Positions 19,647 to 29,300 of a stretch of DNA of 64,000 nucleotides are shown one piece after another (the first letter of the stretch is position 1; every line of letters starts with the position of its first letter). The DNA is taken from the NCBI GenBank assembly GCA_029834535.1, contig JAQMWT010000047.1:62001-126000 (forward strand), written 5' to 3'. The DNA comes from Chrysophaeum taylorii (Eukaryota; Sar; Pelagophyceae; Pelagomonadales; Pelagomonadaceae). Both the position numbers and the translations under genes were made by a program. The notes under the pieces are model-generated. The model did no database searches, was not told the origin of the DNA, and saw nothing but the letters and a program-made list of their open reading frames with translations.

Positions 19647-21618
19647 TGTTTCCTCTGTCGCTTCTGTTTCCCCCTGTCACTCTTTGTATGTCTCTTCTGT
19701 TAGCTTTCGTTTGTTAGTTCATTATGTCTTCCTTCCCCTTTGTTTAGCTAGCACCCTTGTTGATCCTCATGCACACGTTTATTACTCTGCTTCCGAAGAA
19801 ATGTCCCAGTATTCAGACCTTGACGAAACCACTATCACTTCCACCCATTTACGTGAAGCTTTAGCTCCGACCAATCCTGAGCGTCCTGGTTGGTTGCAAG
19901 CCATCGCTAAAGAATACAGCTCTCTTGGTCAACTTGGTTGTTGGGATGTGATTCGCCTCCCTCAGACTTTTTCTGGCAACATTTGTACCCTCAAGTGGAT
20001 CCTCCGCAAGAAGTATGACTCTGGCCGCTTCAAATCGTACAAGGCTCGCCTTGTCGTCCGCGGTTACACCCAGGTTCACGGCATTGATTATCATGACACC
20101 TACTCACCAGTTGCCAACATCGTCACGATCCGTTTCTTTCTGACCTTTGTCGCTGTTCGTGACTGGGATTTGCACAAGTTGGATGTTAGCTCCGCTTTTA
20201 TTCAAGCTCCCATTGACGAAGACATCTATGTCTGGCCACCCGAAGGCTATGCTCCTCGCCAACCCACCGATGGTTCCAAAATCGTTTACAAGCTCCGTCG
20301 CTCTTGGTATGGTTGCAAACAAGCTTGTCGCAATTGGTGGCTTTATTTGGAACGCTTCCTTCTCAATGATTGTGGCTTCGTCCGCGGATCTGGTGACACT
20401 TGCCATTACAAGCTCGTGCTCAATTCTACCGTGGTCCTCCGTCTTGTTTTGGTCGTCGATGATCTTCTTGTAGCGCACCCTCCTCACTGCATTGGCCATT
20501 ACCAAGCCTTTTTCCTCCGTTTCCGCGCTTTCACTGACGTCAATGAACTCGATCTCACCTCTTACGTTGGTCTTCGCATTACGCGTGATCGCCCTCGGAG
20601 AACCCTCACTCTTGACCAATCCCATGCTATCCGTGAAATCCTTACCGAACATCGCTTCATCAACAGTAAACCTGAACTCACTCCCGCTCCCAAAGGTCTT
20701 CATCTTTCTGCGGCTGATTGTCCGGCTCCTGGTTCTCCAGATCACATTTTCATGGCACGCATCCCTTTTCGCCGTATTGTTGGCTGTGTCCTCTTCATCT
20801 CCATCATGACTCGCCCTGATATCACTTGGTCCGTCAATCAGTGTGCGCGTTTTCCCACAATCCTGGTAAACCCCACTGGCACGCTTTATCCCACACTCTG
20901 CGTTACCTCAACGGTACTCAGGATCTTGCCCTTATTCTTGGTCGCGATTCTACCCTTCATCTCTGTGGTTATTCCGACTCCAGCTGGGCCGACGACCCTG
21001 ATGACCGCCACTCTACAACTGGTTTTTGTTTTCTCCTTGCTGGTTCTATGATAGCCTACTGCTCCCGCTCGCAATACTTACTTGCTCGTTCTTCTTTCGA
21101 AGCTGAATTGCTTGCTCTTTACGCTGCTACTGCTGAGCTCTCTTGGCTTCTCAAACTTTTTGATGACTTTGATCTCCCTCGTCACACGGTCCCAATGTAT
21201 GTTGATAATAGCACCACCGTCACCCAAGTTCGTCTCCAATGTCTCACACGGCGCACCCGCCATATTGACATTCGCTTTTACAGTACCGCCGAGTACCATC
21301 GCAACCACATCATCGATCTCAAGCACATACCCCGCCTTAACAATCTTAGCGATATTTTCACCCGCAGTACGGAAGCTCCTTCCTTCCTCCGGCTTCGTGC
21401 TCTTTACCTCACTTCGTGATCTTCGCCCTGATCTCTGTTGTCCCTTCTTTTTTTTTCTTGCCACAATGCCTCTGTGACGTCTTCCTCAAATGTGACGTCT
21501 TCCTCAAAGCTTCTTCTGTGAGCGTCTCACTTACCCGTTTTTCCTTTTCCTTCTTTTCCAGCACCTGTGTGAAGACCTCACTTACCCCTTTTTCCTTTTC
21601 CTTCTTTTCCAGCACCTG

Positions 21619-21714
21619 TGTGAAGAAGCTATGACACTTACCCCTGCACCACGTATCCAGTATCCTTACGTCTTTCTCCTATCGCTAGTCTAACGCCTCA
21701 TACCATACGTAACA
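21619..21714 (+). repeat. 3' LTR of the copia element
   Basis: Identical by eye to the 5' LTR. Just inside it, a ~52-bp unit (CTCACTTACCC, then TTTTTCCTTTTCCTTCTTTTCC, here split, ending AGCACCTGTGTGAAGA) is tandemly repeated at about 21526-21625. This is a pyrimidine-rich region before the LTR. Confidence 0.92.
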
Positions 21715-21840
21715 ATCTCGATTCGCGATTCGATTCGATTCGCTTGCTGGGGTTTTTTCTTTGTCTTTGAGGGCGAAGACAAAAAAAAAAATGGGGCAAG
21801 ATAAATTATCATCAATTAATTAGAGGGGCAGCCGGAGACT

Positions 21841-22693
21841 ATGTACTTCACGATCCGCGAACAGGCCTCGAGGGAAGCGTATCGTCCGCCGGGACCCACG
21901 CCCTCGCTCCACGAGCTCTGCGTCCGCGTAGGTCCCGTGTCTACGCTCGAGGCCGACCGCGGTCGCGCAGGTCCTCGCGATACACTTCGACGACATCGCG
22001 TGCGCTGGGCCCCTCGAGACGCGTCTCTACGAAGAGATCCTCTGCCACCCCGACTGCCTCGCGACGCCGGCGGCGGTGCTGCGGCTCGAGGAACGCCACC
22101 CGGACCTCGCCTCAAAGGCCACCGACGAGCGCTACTGGCGCCTTCGCGACAAGTGCGATGTCGCCGCGGCGAAGGGTTACGCGCCACTTCCCGTGCTCGC
22201 CGACCGCGTCGCCGCCCATCGAGCCGTCATCGAGAGCTGGACCACCGCTTCGAAGACCCGCCCCCTCGCGGCGGCCCTCGAGGCCCTCGAGAAGATCCCG
22301 ATGACGGTGGAGCTCCTCGCGCGGACCAAGGTCGGCAAAACCCTCGCGCGCTTCGTCAAGCGCTGTCCGGAGACCGACCCGGCGATGCCCGCCGCCACGG
22401 CCCTCCTCGCCGCTTGGAAGCGCCGCGCCGGTGAGGAGGAGGAGGATTACCTCCGCGCCCATCTCGGGGAGTGCGAGACTTGGAAGGACCTCTACGTGCT
22501 CCTTGGGACGGCCGAAGAGAAGAAGCGGGAGAGCGTCGCCGCGAGGGCGAGAGCCCGTTTCAAGGAGGTTGCCGGGGCTCGCCGCTTGACGTGCGAACTC
22601 GCCTCGACCCCGCCGCGCAAGCGCCGGACTAGCACCGCCATCTCCCCCCCGCGGATCAACAACATCTCCAACGTCTCCCGACCCAAGTACTAA
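21841..22693 (+). CDS. Elongin A-like protein with a TFIIS N-terminal (TND) domain nested inside; two exons
   Basis: Exon 1 is 21841-21927 and exon 2 is 21971-22693. The 43-bp GT-AG intron between them restores phase and gives 269 residues. The start reads PSLHELCVR then VLAIHFDDIACAGPLETRLY, EEILCHPDC and VLRLEERHPDL, ending ERYWRLRDKC. This is the Elongin A domain (compare 'LC.RVL...ID.I..VG..PY..L.P.L...L.RIE'). Next, LEALEKIPMTVELLARTKVG, KTLARFVKRCP and LLAAWKR are the TFIIS N-terminal (LW/TND) helical bundle. Then ETWKDLYVLLGTAEEKKRES resumes the Elongin A helix (compare 'ESWREMYLRLQDAREQRL'). In animals the TND is N-terminal and separate. The family promotes RNA polymerase II elongation and forms a ubiquitin ligase with Elongin B/C. 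Confidence 0.75.
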
Positions 22694-22709
22694 GAACTCT
22701 GACGTCATA

Positions 22710-23579
22710 ATGGCGCAGCATCAGCGCCGCCAGGTATTGGTCCTGCCGCGCGCCAAGCTCGGGGGCCGGCCGCGGCCAAAACCGCCGCCACCTCCGCCCG
22801 AAAAGCCGAATCTTTTTTACGACCTCGGGCTCGACAAGCGGGCCGTCTCCACCCCTCCGCCCGTGAGCCTGCGTCGGCTCGGGATCCATTCGCCGCCGCC
22901 CTCGACCCTGCGCATGCACCTCGACTTCTCGCGGATGACGACGACGGCTCGCGTCGATTCGCCGCCCCGAACGCGCGCGGAAGGCACACAGATGCGCCGC
23001 AACGCTTCTGACCTCCAGGCCTCGCTGCGCGCTATCGAGCGAATGAACAGGTCGTCGCGATCCGAGGTCGTCGACCGGCTCAGACACCGCGTCGTGCAGA
23101 GTGGATGGGACCTCCATAATAAGAGCCACCAGATCGAGCAGCGCGACGCATCTCGCGATGACCGCTCCGAGTGGCACAGGCGGCTCTACTGCGCCGGAAT
23201 CAAAAAGGCTCGATCCGAGGCCGCGCTGCCTCGCGATAAAAAGACGCGCCGTTTTTGGCGCCCCGCGGGCGCCGTCAAGAAACTCTCCAAGCCCGATGCG
23301 CCGCAGGAGATAGTGCCGCGTACCGAGTGGCAGCGACTCTCGATGTTGTGCCGCGACCACCGCGCGCTCCGCTCGCTCGAGGCCAAGGAAAAAACCGAAG
23401 ACGACGACGACGACGACGACGACGACGTTTCGTTGTTGTTGTTGTTGCATCATCGGGCACCGCAGGCCACGACGTCCTACGCGCGGCGGCGCCCCGAGGA
23501 TTCCCTCGATGCCGTGTTGCGCGAGTTGGTCGCCGACGACGACAGACTCACCGCATACAGTGCGATCATGGCCTCCGGG

Positions 23580-23616
<37 letters not shown>

Positions 23617-23789
23617 GGGGCATCGACAACCGCCCGACGAGCCTCGAGGCTCTCTACGCAGCAGCTCGGGGAAAGAAGAGACGCCGACGACGGCGACGAC
23701 GACGTAACCTGACCCCTGCTGGCGAGAGCCCCCACCTCGGCCGCCCTTTTTGTTCATCGCATCGCGATGACGATAGGACTTGTTTGTAA
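22710..23789 (+). CDS. Unknown protein, 359 residues, with poly-Asp, poly-His and poly-Arg tracts
   Basis: ATG 22710 lies only 16 bp after the Elongin A-like stop. The frame has a proline-rich start (RPRPKPPPPPPEKPNLFYDL), a charged helical middle (NRSSRSEVVDRLRHRVVQSG, SEWHRRLYCAGIKKARSEAA, RTEWQRLSMLCRDHRALRSL) and three homopolymer tracts: nine Asp (~23400), twelve His (~23580) and about ten Arg (~23690). Mixed hydrophobic and charged helices make coding on this strand likely. A minus-strand frame of the same length overlaps it but starts with GTG and is low-complexity. No family is recognised. The short spacing on both sides could mean co-transcription or shared UTRs. Confidence 0.6.
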
Positions 23790-23819
23790 GTAAAAGTTTT
23801 TTTTGAGGGAGTTTCGATA

Positions 23820-25433
23820 ATGGCATCATCATCGTCGTCGTCGGAGAAGGGAAGGCTGATGGTCGTGTCGTGGAATGTGGCCGGGTGGCGGACGTGCGTG
23901 AGGGAGATGAGCCGCACCCTGAGGCTGGGGTCGTCGACATCATCATCATCATCATCATCATCATCGGAGGACGACAAGAAGCGGCCAATTTTCGAGCGCT
24001 GGCTGTCTGCTCTCGACTGCGACGTGCTGTGCCTCCAAGAAACCAAAGTGCGGCGGCGCGAGGTCGAGGATGACAGCGTCCTTTGCGCGCGGTGCGCGAG
24101 CCACGAGAGCTACTGGAGCACGAACGAGGGAAACGGGGAGCAGCGCGCGGGGTTGAACGGGGTCGCGACCTTTTCGCGACTGCCGGTCGTGCGCGCGGAC
24201 CCCGCCCCCCTGAAGGATGCAGAGCTCGACGCCGAGGGGCGCGCCCTCCTGACGGACCACGGGAGCTTTGTGGTGATCAACGCGTACGTGCCAAACGCGT
24301 CGCGAGGGCGACGGCTCTCGTTCAAGCGCCGGTTCGCGAAAGCGGTGCGGGCGGCCGTCGCGCGCGAGGAAAAGCCGGTTATTCTGGCCGGAGATCTCAA
24401 CATGACGCTGCGGTCCGAGGACTCCCACTGGACCTTTGGGGACGTCCGCGTCCAAGAATTGCCTCGAGCGGCGCGACAGGCGTGGCCGGGCCTCAAGGAC
24501 GCGCTGCGGCGACGGGTCGTCGTCGAGACCAAGACATCAAACACCAAGACGGGCGAGCAGTTCGACCGGTTCCGGTGCGTCGTGGACAAGACGCCCGTCG
24601 GGACGCACCACCGGTCGCGCGAAGCAGCTCTCGCATCGCTCGAGCCCGACGGCGTCGGGGTGTCGTCGAGCGGCGAGCTGATTTGCGGCGACGAGTCGGA
24701 AAACGCCTATCACCTCGCGCGCGCCCCCGACTGCCTGGGGGTCGTCGAGTGCCTCGACGCCTTCAAGAAACTCGCGGGCCTTTCGCTTGGTCGCGCCGAC
24801 GTCGAGCCCGCGATCGCTCCGAGGTCGAATACGGCCGACGAGGAGGATTTCGCGCCGCTCGTCGACGTCTTCGCGCTGACCTACCCCAGAGCCCGCGACC
24901 GCTTCACGTGCTGGGACCAGTATGCCAACAAGCGCTACGAGAACGTGGGCGCGCGCATCGACTACGTTCTCGTCGACCCGCGTTTGATCGGAGACGTCGC
25001 GAGAGCTGACGATTTTGACGACGACGATCCCCGAGCCGCGCTCGCCGACGCGACCCTCGGCGGCAAATTCCGACCCGCACCCTTTGAGGGCGGTGGCCTC
25101 CCGGACGCGCCGAGCGACGCCTACGCCCACCACCTCGCGCTACCGCCCGCGACCAGAATCCTCTACACCCCGCCCTCCTGGTCTGACCACGTCGCCGTCT
25201 CCTTCTGCGTGCGCGACGCCCCTCTTCTCCGATCTACTAATCTCCGCCGGCACGCCGCCGACACGCGCGCCGCGCAGCCGCATGCCCGCGTCCGGACGAT
25301 CACGTCTTTCTTTAAGCCCGCGGCCCCGGGCGACAACAAGCGCCCCCCCCCGCCGAACCTGCCACCACCGACGACGACGAAGAAGAAAAGGGGGGGCATA
25401 TTTCGCTACTTTCAGCCCAAAACGTCCTCCTAA
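23820..25433 (+). CDS. APE2: AP endonuclease 2 (APE2), ExoIII family, with two PIP-like motifs and no GRF zinc finger
   Basis: 537 residues from ATG 23820, single exon. Exonuclease III-family motifs occur in order: VVSWNVAGWR (~15), VLCLQETKV (catalytic Glu, ~68), GVATFSRLP, VINAYVPN, ILAGDLNM (Asp-x-Asn, ~190), RIDYVLVDPRL (~380) and PSWSDHVAVSF (Asp-His, ~460). APE2-type enzymes cut at abasic sites and have 3'-phosphodiesterase and exonuclease activity. They are targeted to PCNA. Here the C-terminus has TITSFFKP and GIFRYFQPK, both PIP-box-like. Animal APE2 ends in a GRF (Zf-GRF) zinc finger that binds single-stranded DNA, and none is seen. A poly-Ser tract (~residue 40) comes from an ATC-type trinucleotide repeat. 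The stop codon overlaps that of the convergent RPAC2 gene. Confidence 0.88.
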   Translation: MASSSSSSEKGRLMVVSWNVAGWRTCVREMSRTLRLGSSTSSSSSSSSSEDDKKRPIFERWLSALDCDVLCLQETKVRRREVEDDSVLCARCASHESYWSTNEGNGEQRAGLNGVATFSRLPVVRADPAPLKDAELDAEGRALLTDHGSFVVINAYVPNASRGRRLSFKRRFAKAVRAAVAREEKPVILAGDLNMTLRSEDSHWTFGDVRVQELPRAARQAWPGLKDALRRRVVVETKTSNTKTGEQFDRFRCVVDKTPVGTHHRSREAALASLEPDGVGVSSSGELICGDESENAYHLARAPDCLGVVECLDAFKKLAGLSLGRADVEPAIAPRSNTADEEDFAPLVDVFALTYPRARDRFTCWDQYANKRYENVGARIDYVLVDPRLIGDVARADDFDDDDPRAALADATLGGKFRPAPFEGGGLPDAPSDAYAHHLALPPATRILYTPPSWSDHVAVSFCVRDAPLLRSTNLRRHAADTRAAQPHARVRTITSFFKPAAPGDNKRPPPPNLPPPTTTKKKRGGIFRYFQPKTSS

Positions 25434-25806
25434 CTCGTCGTCTCGCCGCCGGTGGGCCAGCTCGCCGTCGCGCCCTGCGCCTCGAGCTGGGCCGTCAGGT
25501 GATCGCAGATCTGGCCGAGGTTGCTGAGGCCCTCGTCCATGATTCGCACGGCCGGCGCCCCCGTCGTCTGCAATCGGACGTGCATGAACGGCTCGGAAGG
25601 GTGCGGAACGCTGTAGCCGCTAAAGTCTGTGTCCTTGCTGCGCGGCCGTGCTCAACAAAAGCTCAAACAAAACGCCGCACTCACTTCTTCATCAGCACGT
25701 GACGCAGCGCATTCCCGAGGGTGTGGTCCTCGTCGCGGAAAATAAAGGTGCGCTCGCGTTCGTTGTCGGGCTGGCCTAAGATCCGGAGCGACTTCTCGTC
25801 GGCCAT
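25430..25806 (-). CDS. POLR1D: RNA polymerase I/III subunit RPAC2 (AC19, POLR1D); two exons
   Basis: Exon 1 is 25806-25685 and exon 2 is 25637-25430, with a 47-bp intron (GTGAGTG to CGCGCAG). The product is 109 residues. It reads MADEKSLRILG, FIFRDEDHTLGNALRHVLMK, N-KDTDFSGYSVPHPSEPFM, HVRLQTTG and LSNLGQICDHLTAQLEAQ. This is the alpha-subunit-like fold of AC19, shared by Pol I and Pol III, with the invariant 'EDHTLGN.LR' and 'GY..PHPSE' motifs. Exons this small explain why no single long frame marks the gene. The stop codon (CTA on the plus strand, 25430-25432) shares two bases with the APE2 stop. Confidence 0.93.
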
Positions 25807-26391
25807 ACCAGTCGAGACTTTCGAAACGAGGGTTTGTCATGAGGAGGGAGTGTCGTAAAGGGTAATGAGAAGAAGGCTTGAGCGGACGGCGGGAAATCAC
25901 TTGTAATATCTGCATGACCCTGTTCGATCCCCCCAGCTACTCGACGAGGATCGCCCGCAGGAGGAGGAGGACAACAACATGGTCTTCTTCTTCTTCTTCT
26001 TCTTAAATATCTAAATGTAGTGCTATTAAGTGCGCGAAGCTTTACTACAAATCGACAGATGTTTGTTCTGGTGATAAAGGCAGGTCCAGCGTGCCTCGGC
26101 AGCGGGAGGTACATCGGGGCCTATAGAACACAGACGAAACCATTACTGCTGCGACTGTTTGAGGAGGAGGGCAAGTCCATAAGCTCGATAACAGACACCA
26201 AGAAGAGAGCATCACGCGGTATATGCTCGAAAATAAAAGAAGCAGGAGCTCCACCCCAATTATTAAAAGCCCCTTCCGAACGAACAACAACCGGGTCGAA
26301 AGATTGTGGCCACGTTGATTGATTGATTGATTGATACAACAACGGAGAACCACGGAAGATGTCGCCGCAATATTCGGCAGGGTATGGCAGG
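25807..26391. other. Intergenic spacer with short simple repeats
   Basis: About 585 bp between the RPAC2 start and the ABC transporter stop. It holds a TTC repeat (25983-26004) and a GATT tetranucleotide repeat (about 26315-26335). No coding evidence. Confidence 0.4.
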
Positions 26392-29300
26392 TCACCCGCG
26401 ACGTTCCCGTTCTGCTTTCATCGCGGTGGCTCGGAGCGCGTCGACGTTGCCTTGGGCGTCGCACATCGAGTAGAACATTGACTTGGTGTCGTTGAGGAGG
26501 TGTGCAGGCGACGCGAGTTCCTTGAGTTCGCCCAAGGAGAGCACGCAGACCTGGGCACGCCGTATGCGAAAAAAGTACCCGATCGCAGTAGATGATGGTG
26601 CCGAGACGGTGCGCGATGGTGATCCGGGTCGCCTTGGAGAGCGAGCCGGAACGAAGAATTTCCTGGACTCGGCGGTCGGTGCGTTGATCAACCTGCGGCA
26701 TTATTATTTTTTTTTTTTTCGGTTGGAAGCGAACGATACGTCCTCCTCACGTTGGCCGTCGCCTCGTCCATGAGAACGAGGCGGGATCTGCGGGCGATCG
26801 CGCGGGCGAGGCAGACGAGCTGGCGCTCGCCGACGGAGAGGTTCGTGCCAAACTCGTGGAGCTCGTAGTCCAAGCCGAGCTCGGTGACCGTTTCGTCGGG
26901 CTCGGATCCGAGGGAGGTGAGAGACGCGTGACTTCCTCCGGCGCCGGCGAGCGAGTTGTGGCTGGCGCTCTTGGGCAAGCCGCTTCCGCGGCTCTGGGCG
27001 AGGGCGTCGAGGAGTTCGTCGTCGGTTCTCTCGTTGAACATGTCGAGATTGTGGCGGATGGTCCCGGCAAAGAGCGTCGGCTCCTGGGGAACGATTGCGA
27101 TGCGACCCCTGAGGGCCTTGAGACCGACGGTCGCGACGTCGACGCCGTCGATGACGATGCGGCCGCCCTCGATCGGGTAGAGGCGGAGCAACGACTGGAG
27201 GGCGGTCGACTTGCCGGCGCCGGTCCGGCCGCAAATCCCGAGGCTCTCGCCCGACTCGACGACCAGCGAGAGGGCTTTGAGCGCGGGCTCGGGCTGCGAC
27301 GGATAGCGGAGCGTGACGCGCTCGTACCGGACCTCGCCCGGCGTGTCGACGAGCCAGTGCGGGGCGTCGCCGGGGAGCTCGAGCTCGGGCTCGATCGGAA
27401 GGTCGAGGTACTCCTGGACGCGCTCCACGGCGTTGAGGCTGATTTCGAGGTCGGTGTAGGTGCGCAGCAGCATGATCATCGCGCTCGTGAAGGAGACGGC
27501 GTACGAGAGGACGAGGCCCGCCTTGGGGGGGGAGAGTCCGTTGCCGGTCGAGGCCGTCGCGTAGAGGACGATTGCCGTCAGGCCCGTCACCGAGGCGCCG
27601 AGGGTGTTGAGGCGAACGCTCAGCCAGAAGTTTGCCGCGAAGAGCGACAGCTCGGCGCTGTTGGTGCGATCCACGAGCCCCGAAAATTTTGCCTTGAAGC
27701 GATCGAACGCGCCGTCGAACGCGCGGAGCGTCGAGAGGCCGTTGAGGGACTCGTTGAAGCAGGCGTAGACGGGGGACTTGGTGGTCGAGTCGATGCGCTT
27801 CAGGTCGCGCGCGACGTGGAGGTAGCTGACGGCGACCTGGAACGCCGCCGCGAGCATCGGTATAAAGCACGGGAGAAGCCACCAGACGCTCGAGCCGATC
27901 GCGTAGAGCGAGACGAGGGGGCTTATCACCCCGCGGATCACGAAGACGACGGCGTTGCTGACGTTTCGATCGATAGACTGGATGTCCGTCGAGAACCGGT
28001 TCTGGATTCTCCCGACGGGGCTGCGGTCGTACCACGAGATGGGGCACCGCAACACCTGCCACGCGAGGCGCTCGTGGAGCGTCTTGGACGCGCGGAGCGA
28101 GCCCGCGTTCTGGGCGATGACGGCGATGAGCGAGAGGATCACGAAGACGGCCGTCCACCCGAGGTATATCCACGCGGGCGAGCCCAGAGGTCGCGCCCCC
28201 TTTTCCATCCGGCTGATCCACGCGGTGAGGGCCGCCGACTGCACGTACTTTATTGGCTGCTGCGCGACGAACAGCGTCGAGCCGAAGACGAACCACGCTC
28301 CGGCCGTCGCGACGTAGAGCACGAACAGCTTGAACGCGGGCGCCCCGGCCTTGCGCTCCTCCTCGCGCACGAGCCGATGATGATTCTCTTTGGGCTTTTG
28401 TTGTTGTTCTCCTTTGCCTCCCGGCGTCGTCTCGTCCTTCTTCTTCTTCTTTTTCTTTTTGGAATCGTCCTTGGGCTTGCTGCTCTCGACGATCTCGGCG
28501 AAGAGCTCCTTGCCGCGCTGCGTGCGCTGGATCTCTTCGAGCGTGCCCGCCGCAGCGATGGTCCCCTCCGAGCTCAAGATGACGACGACGTCGGCCGAGG
28601 GGAGCGCGACGGCTATCTGGTGCGTCGCGAGGATGACCGTCTTGCCTCTCTTGAGGAGCGTGTCCTTGACGACGCGATGGAACAGGTGCTCGCCGACGTG
28701 CGCGTCCACCGCCGAGAGGGGGTCGTCGAGGATGTAGATGTCGGCCTCCTGATAGATGGCGCGCGCCAGCGCGACCCGTTGCTGCTGGCCGCCGCTCAAC
28801 GTCACGCCGCGCTCGCCGACCTCGGTCCCGTCGCCGCCTGGCAGCGAGTCGAGGTCAGCGCCCAGGGCGCACGCGTCCACGCAATGCAAAAACCTGTCCT
28901 CGTCGAACGGGGACCCGAAGCAAATGTTCTCTCGAATGGTCGCGTTCTGGCACCACGCCGTCTGCGGACAGTAGGCCGTGCTCCCCGAGACGCGCACCGT
29001 GCCCTTGACGCGGCGGATCTCGCCGATCAACGCCGACAGCAGCGAGCTCTTGCCGCCCCCCGTAATCCCGCACACCAGGCATAATGTGCCGGGCGCAACT
29101 TGGATCGATATGTCGCGCAAACTCATAACGACGGGAGCTACGCTCGTCGCGGCCGACGCGCGCTCGATTACGTCCAGCTCGTCTTGCTTGGATTCGTCGA
29201 CCTGCTCGAGGGGCTTAAAGGGCGACGTTTCAGCAGCCCCTTCCTCCTCCTTCGATTTGTTGTCTTTGGTGGTCTCGACCGGCCCGCCCCACCTGAAATC

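Larger units (their letters stand above)
16191..21714 (+). mobile_element. Ty1/copia LTR retrotransposon with identical 96-bp LTRs and 5-bp target duplication
   Basis: Direct terminal repeats of 96 bp (16191-16286 and 21619-21714) are identical as read and start TG, end CA. They are flanked by the 5-bp target duplication ATCTC (16186-16190, 21715-21719). TGGTAGCAGCTGG right after the 5' LTR looks like a primer-binding site for initiator-Met tRNA. Internal parts in order: a gag-like region (from 16299) with a zinc knuckle CHFCGIPGHHQNDCH; a protease region; integrase with HTHRP-like and catalytic-core features; reverse transcriptase; and RNase H. Integrase before RT defines the copia order. 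The frames are interrupted (about four or five breaks), so the copy looks inactive. Identical LTRs point to a recent insertion. Confidence 0.93.

Noticed and set aside
22656-23735. Minus-strand frame of 359 codons overlapping the unknown plus-strand gene
   Set aside because: Starts with GTG, contains a poly-Met run that mirrors the poly-His repeat, and would also cover the end of the Elongin A-like gene. The plus frame fits better.
26856-29084. 742-codon plus-strand frame
   Set aside because: Antisense to the ABC transporter. Arg/Glu/Asp-biased, no motif; a product of GC-rich codon bias in the opposite strand.
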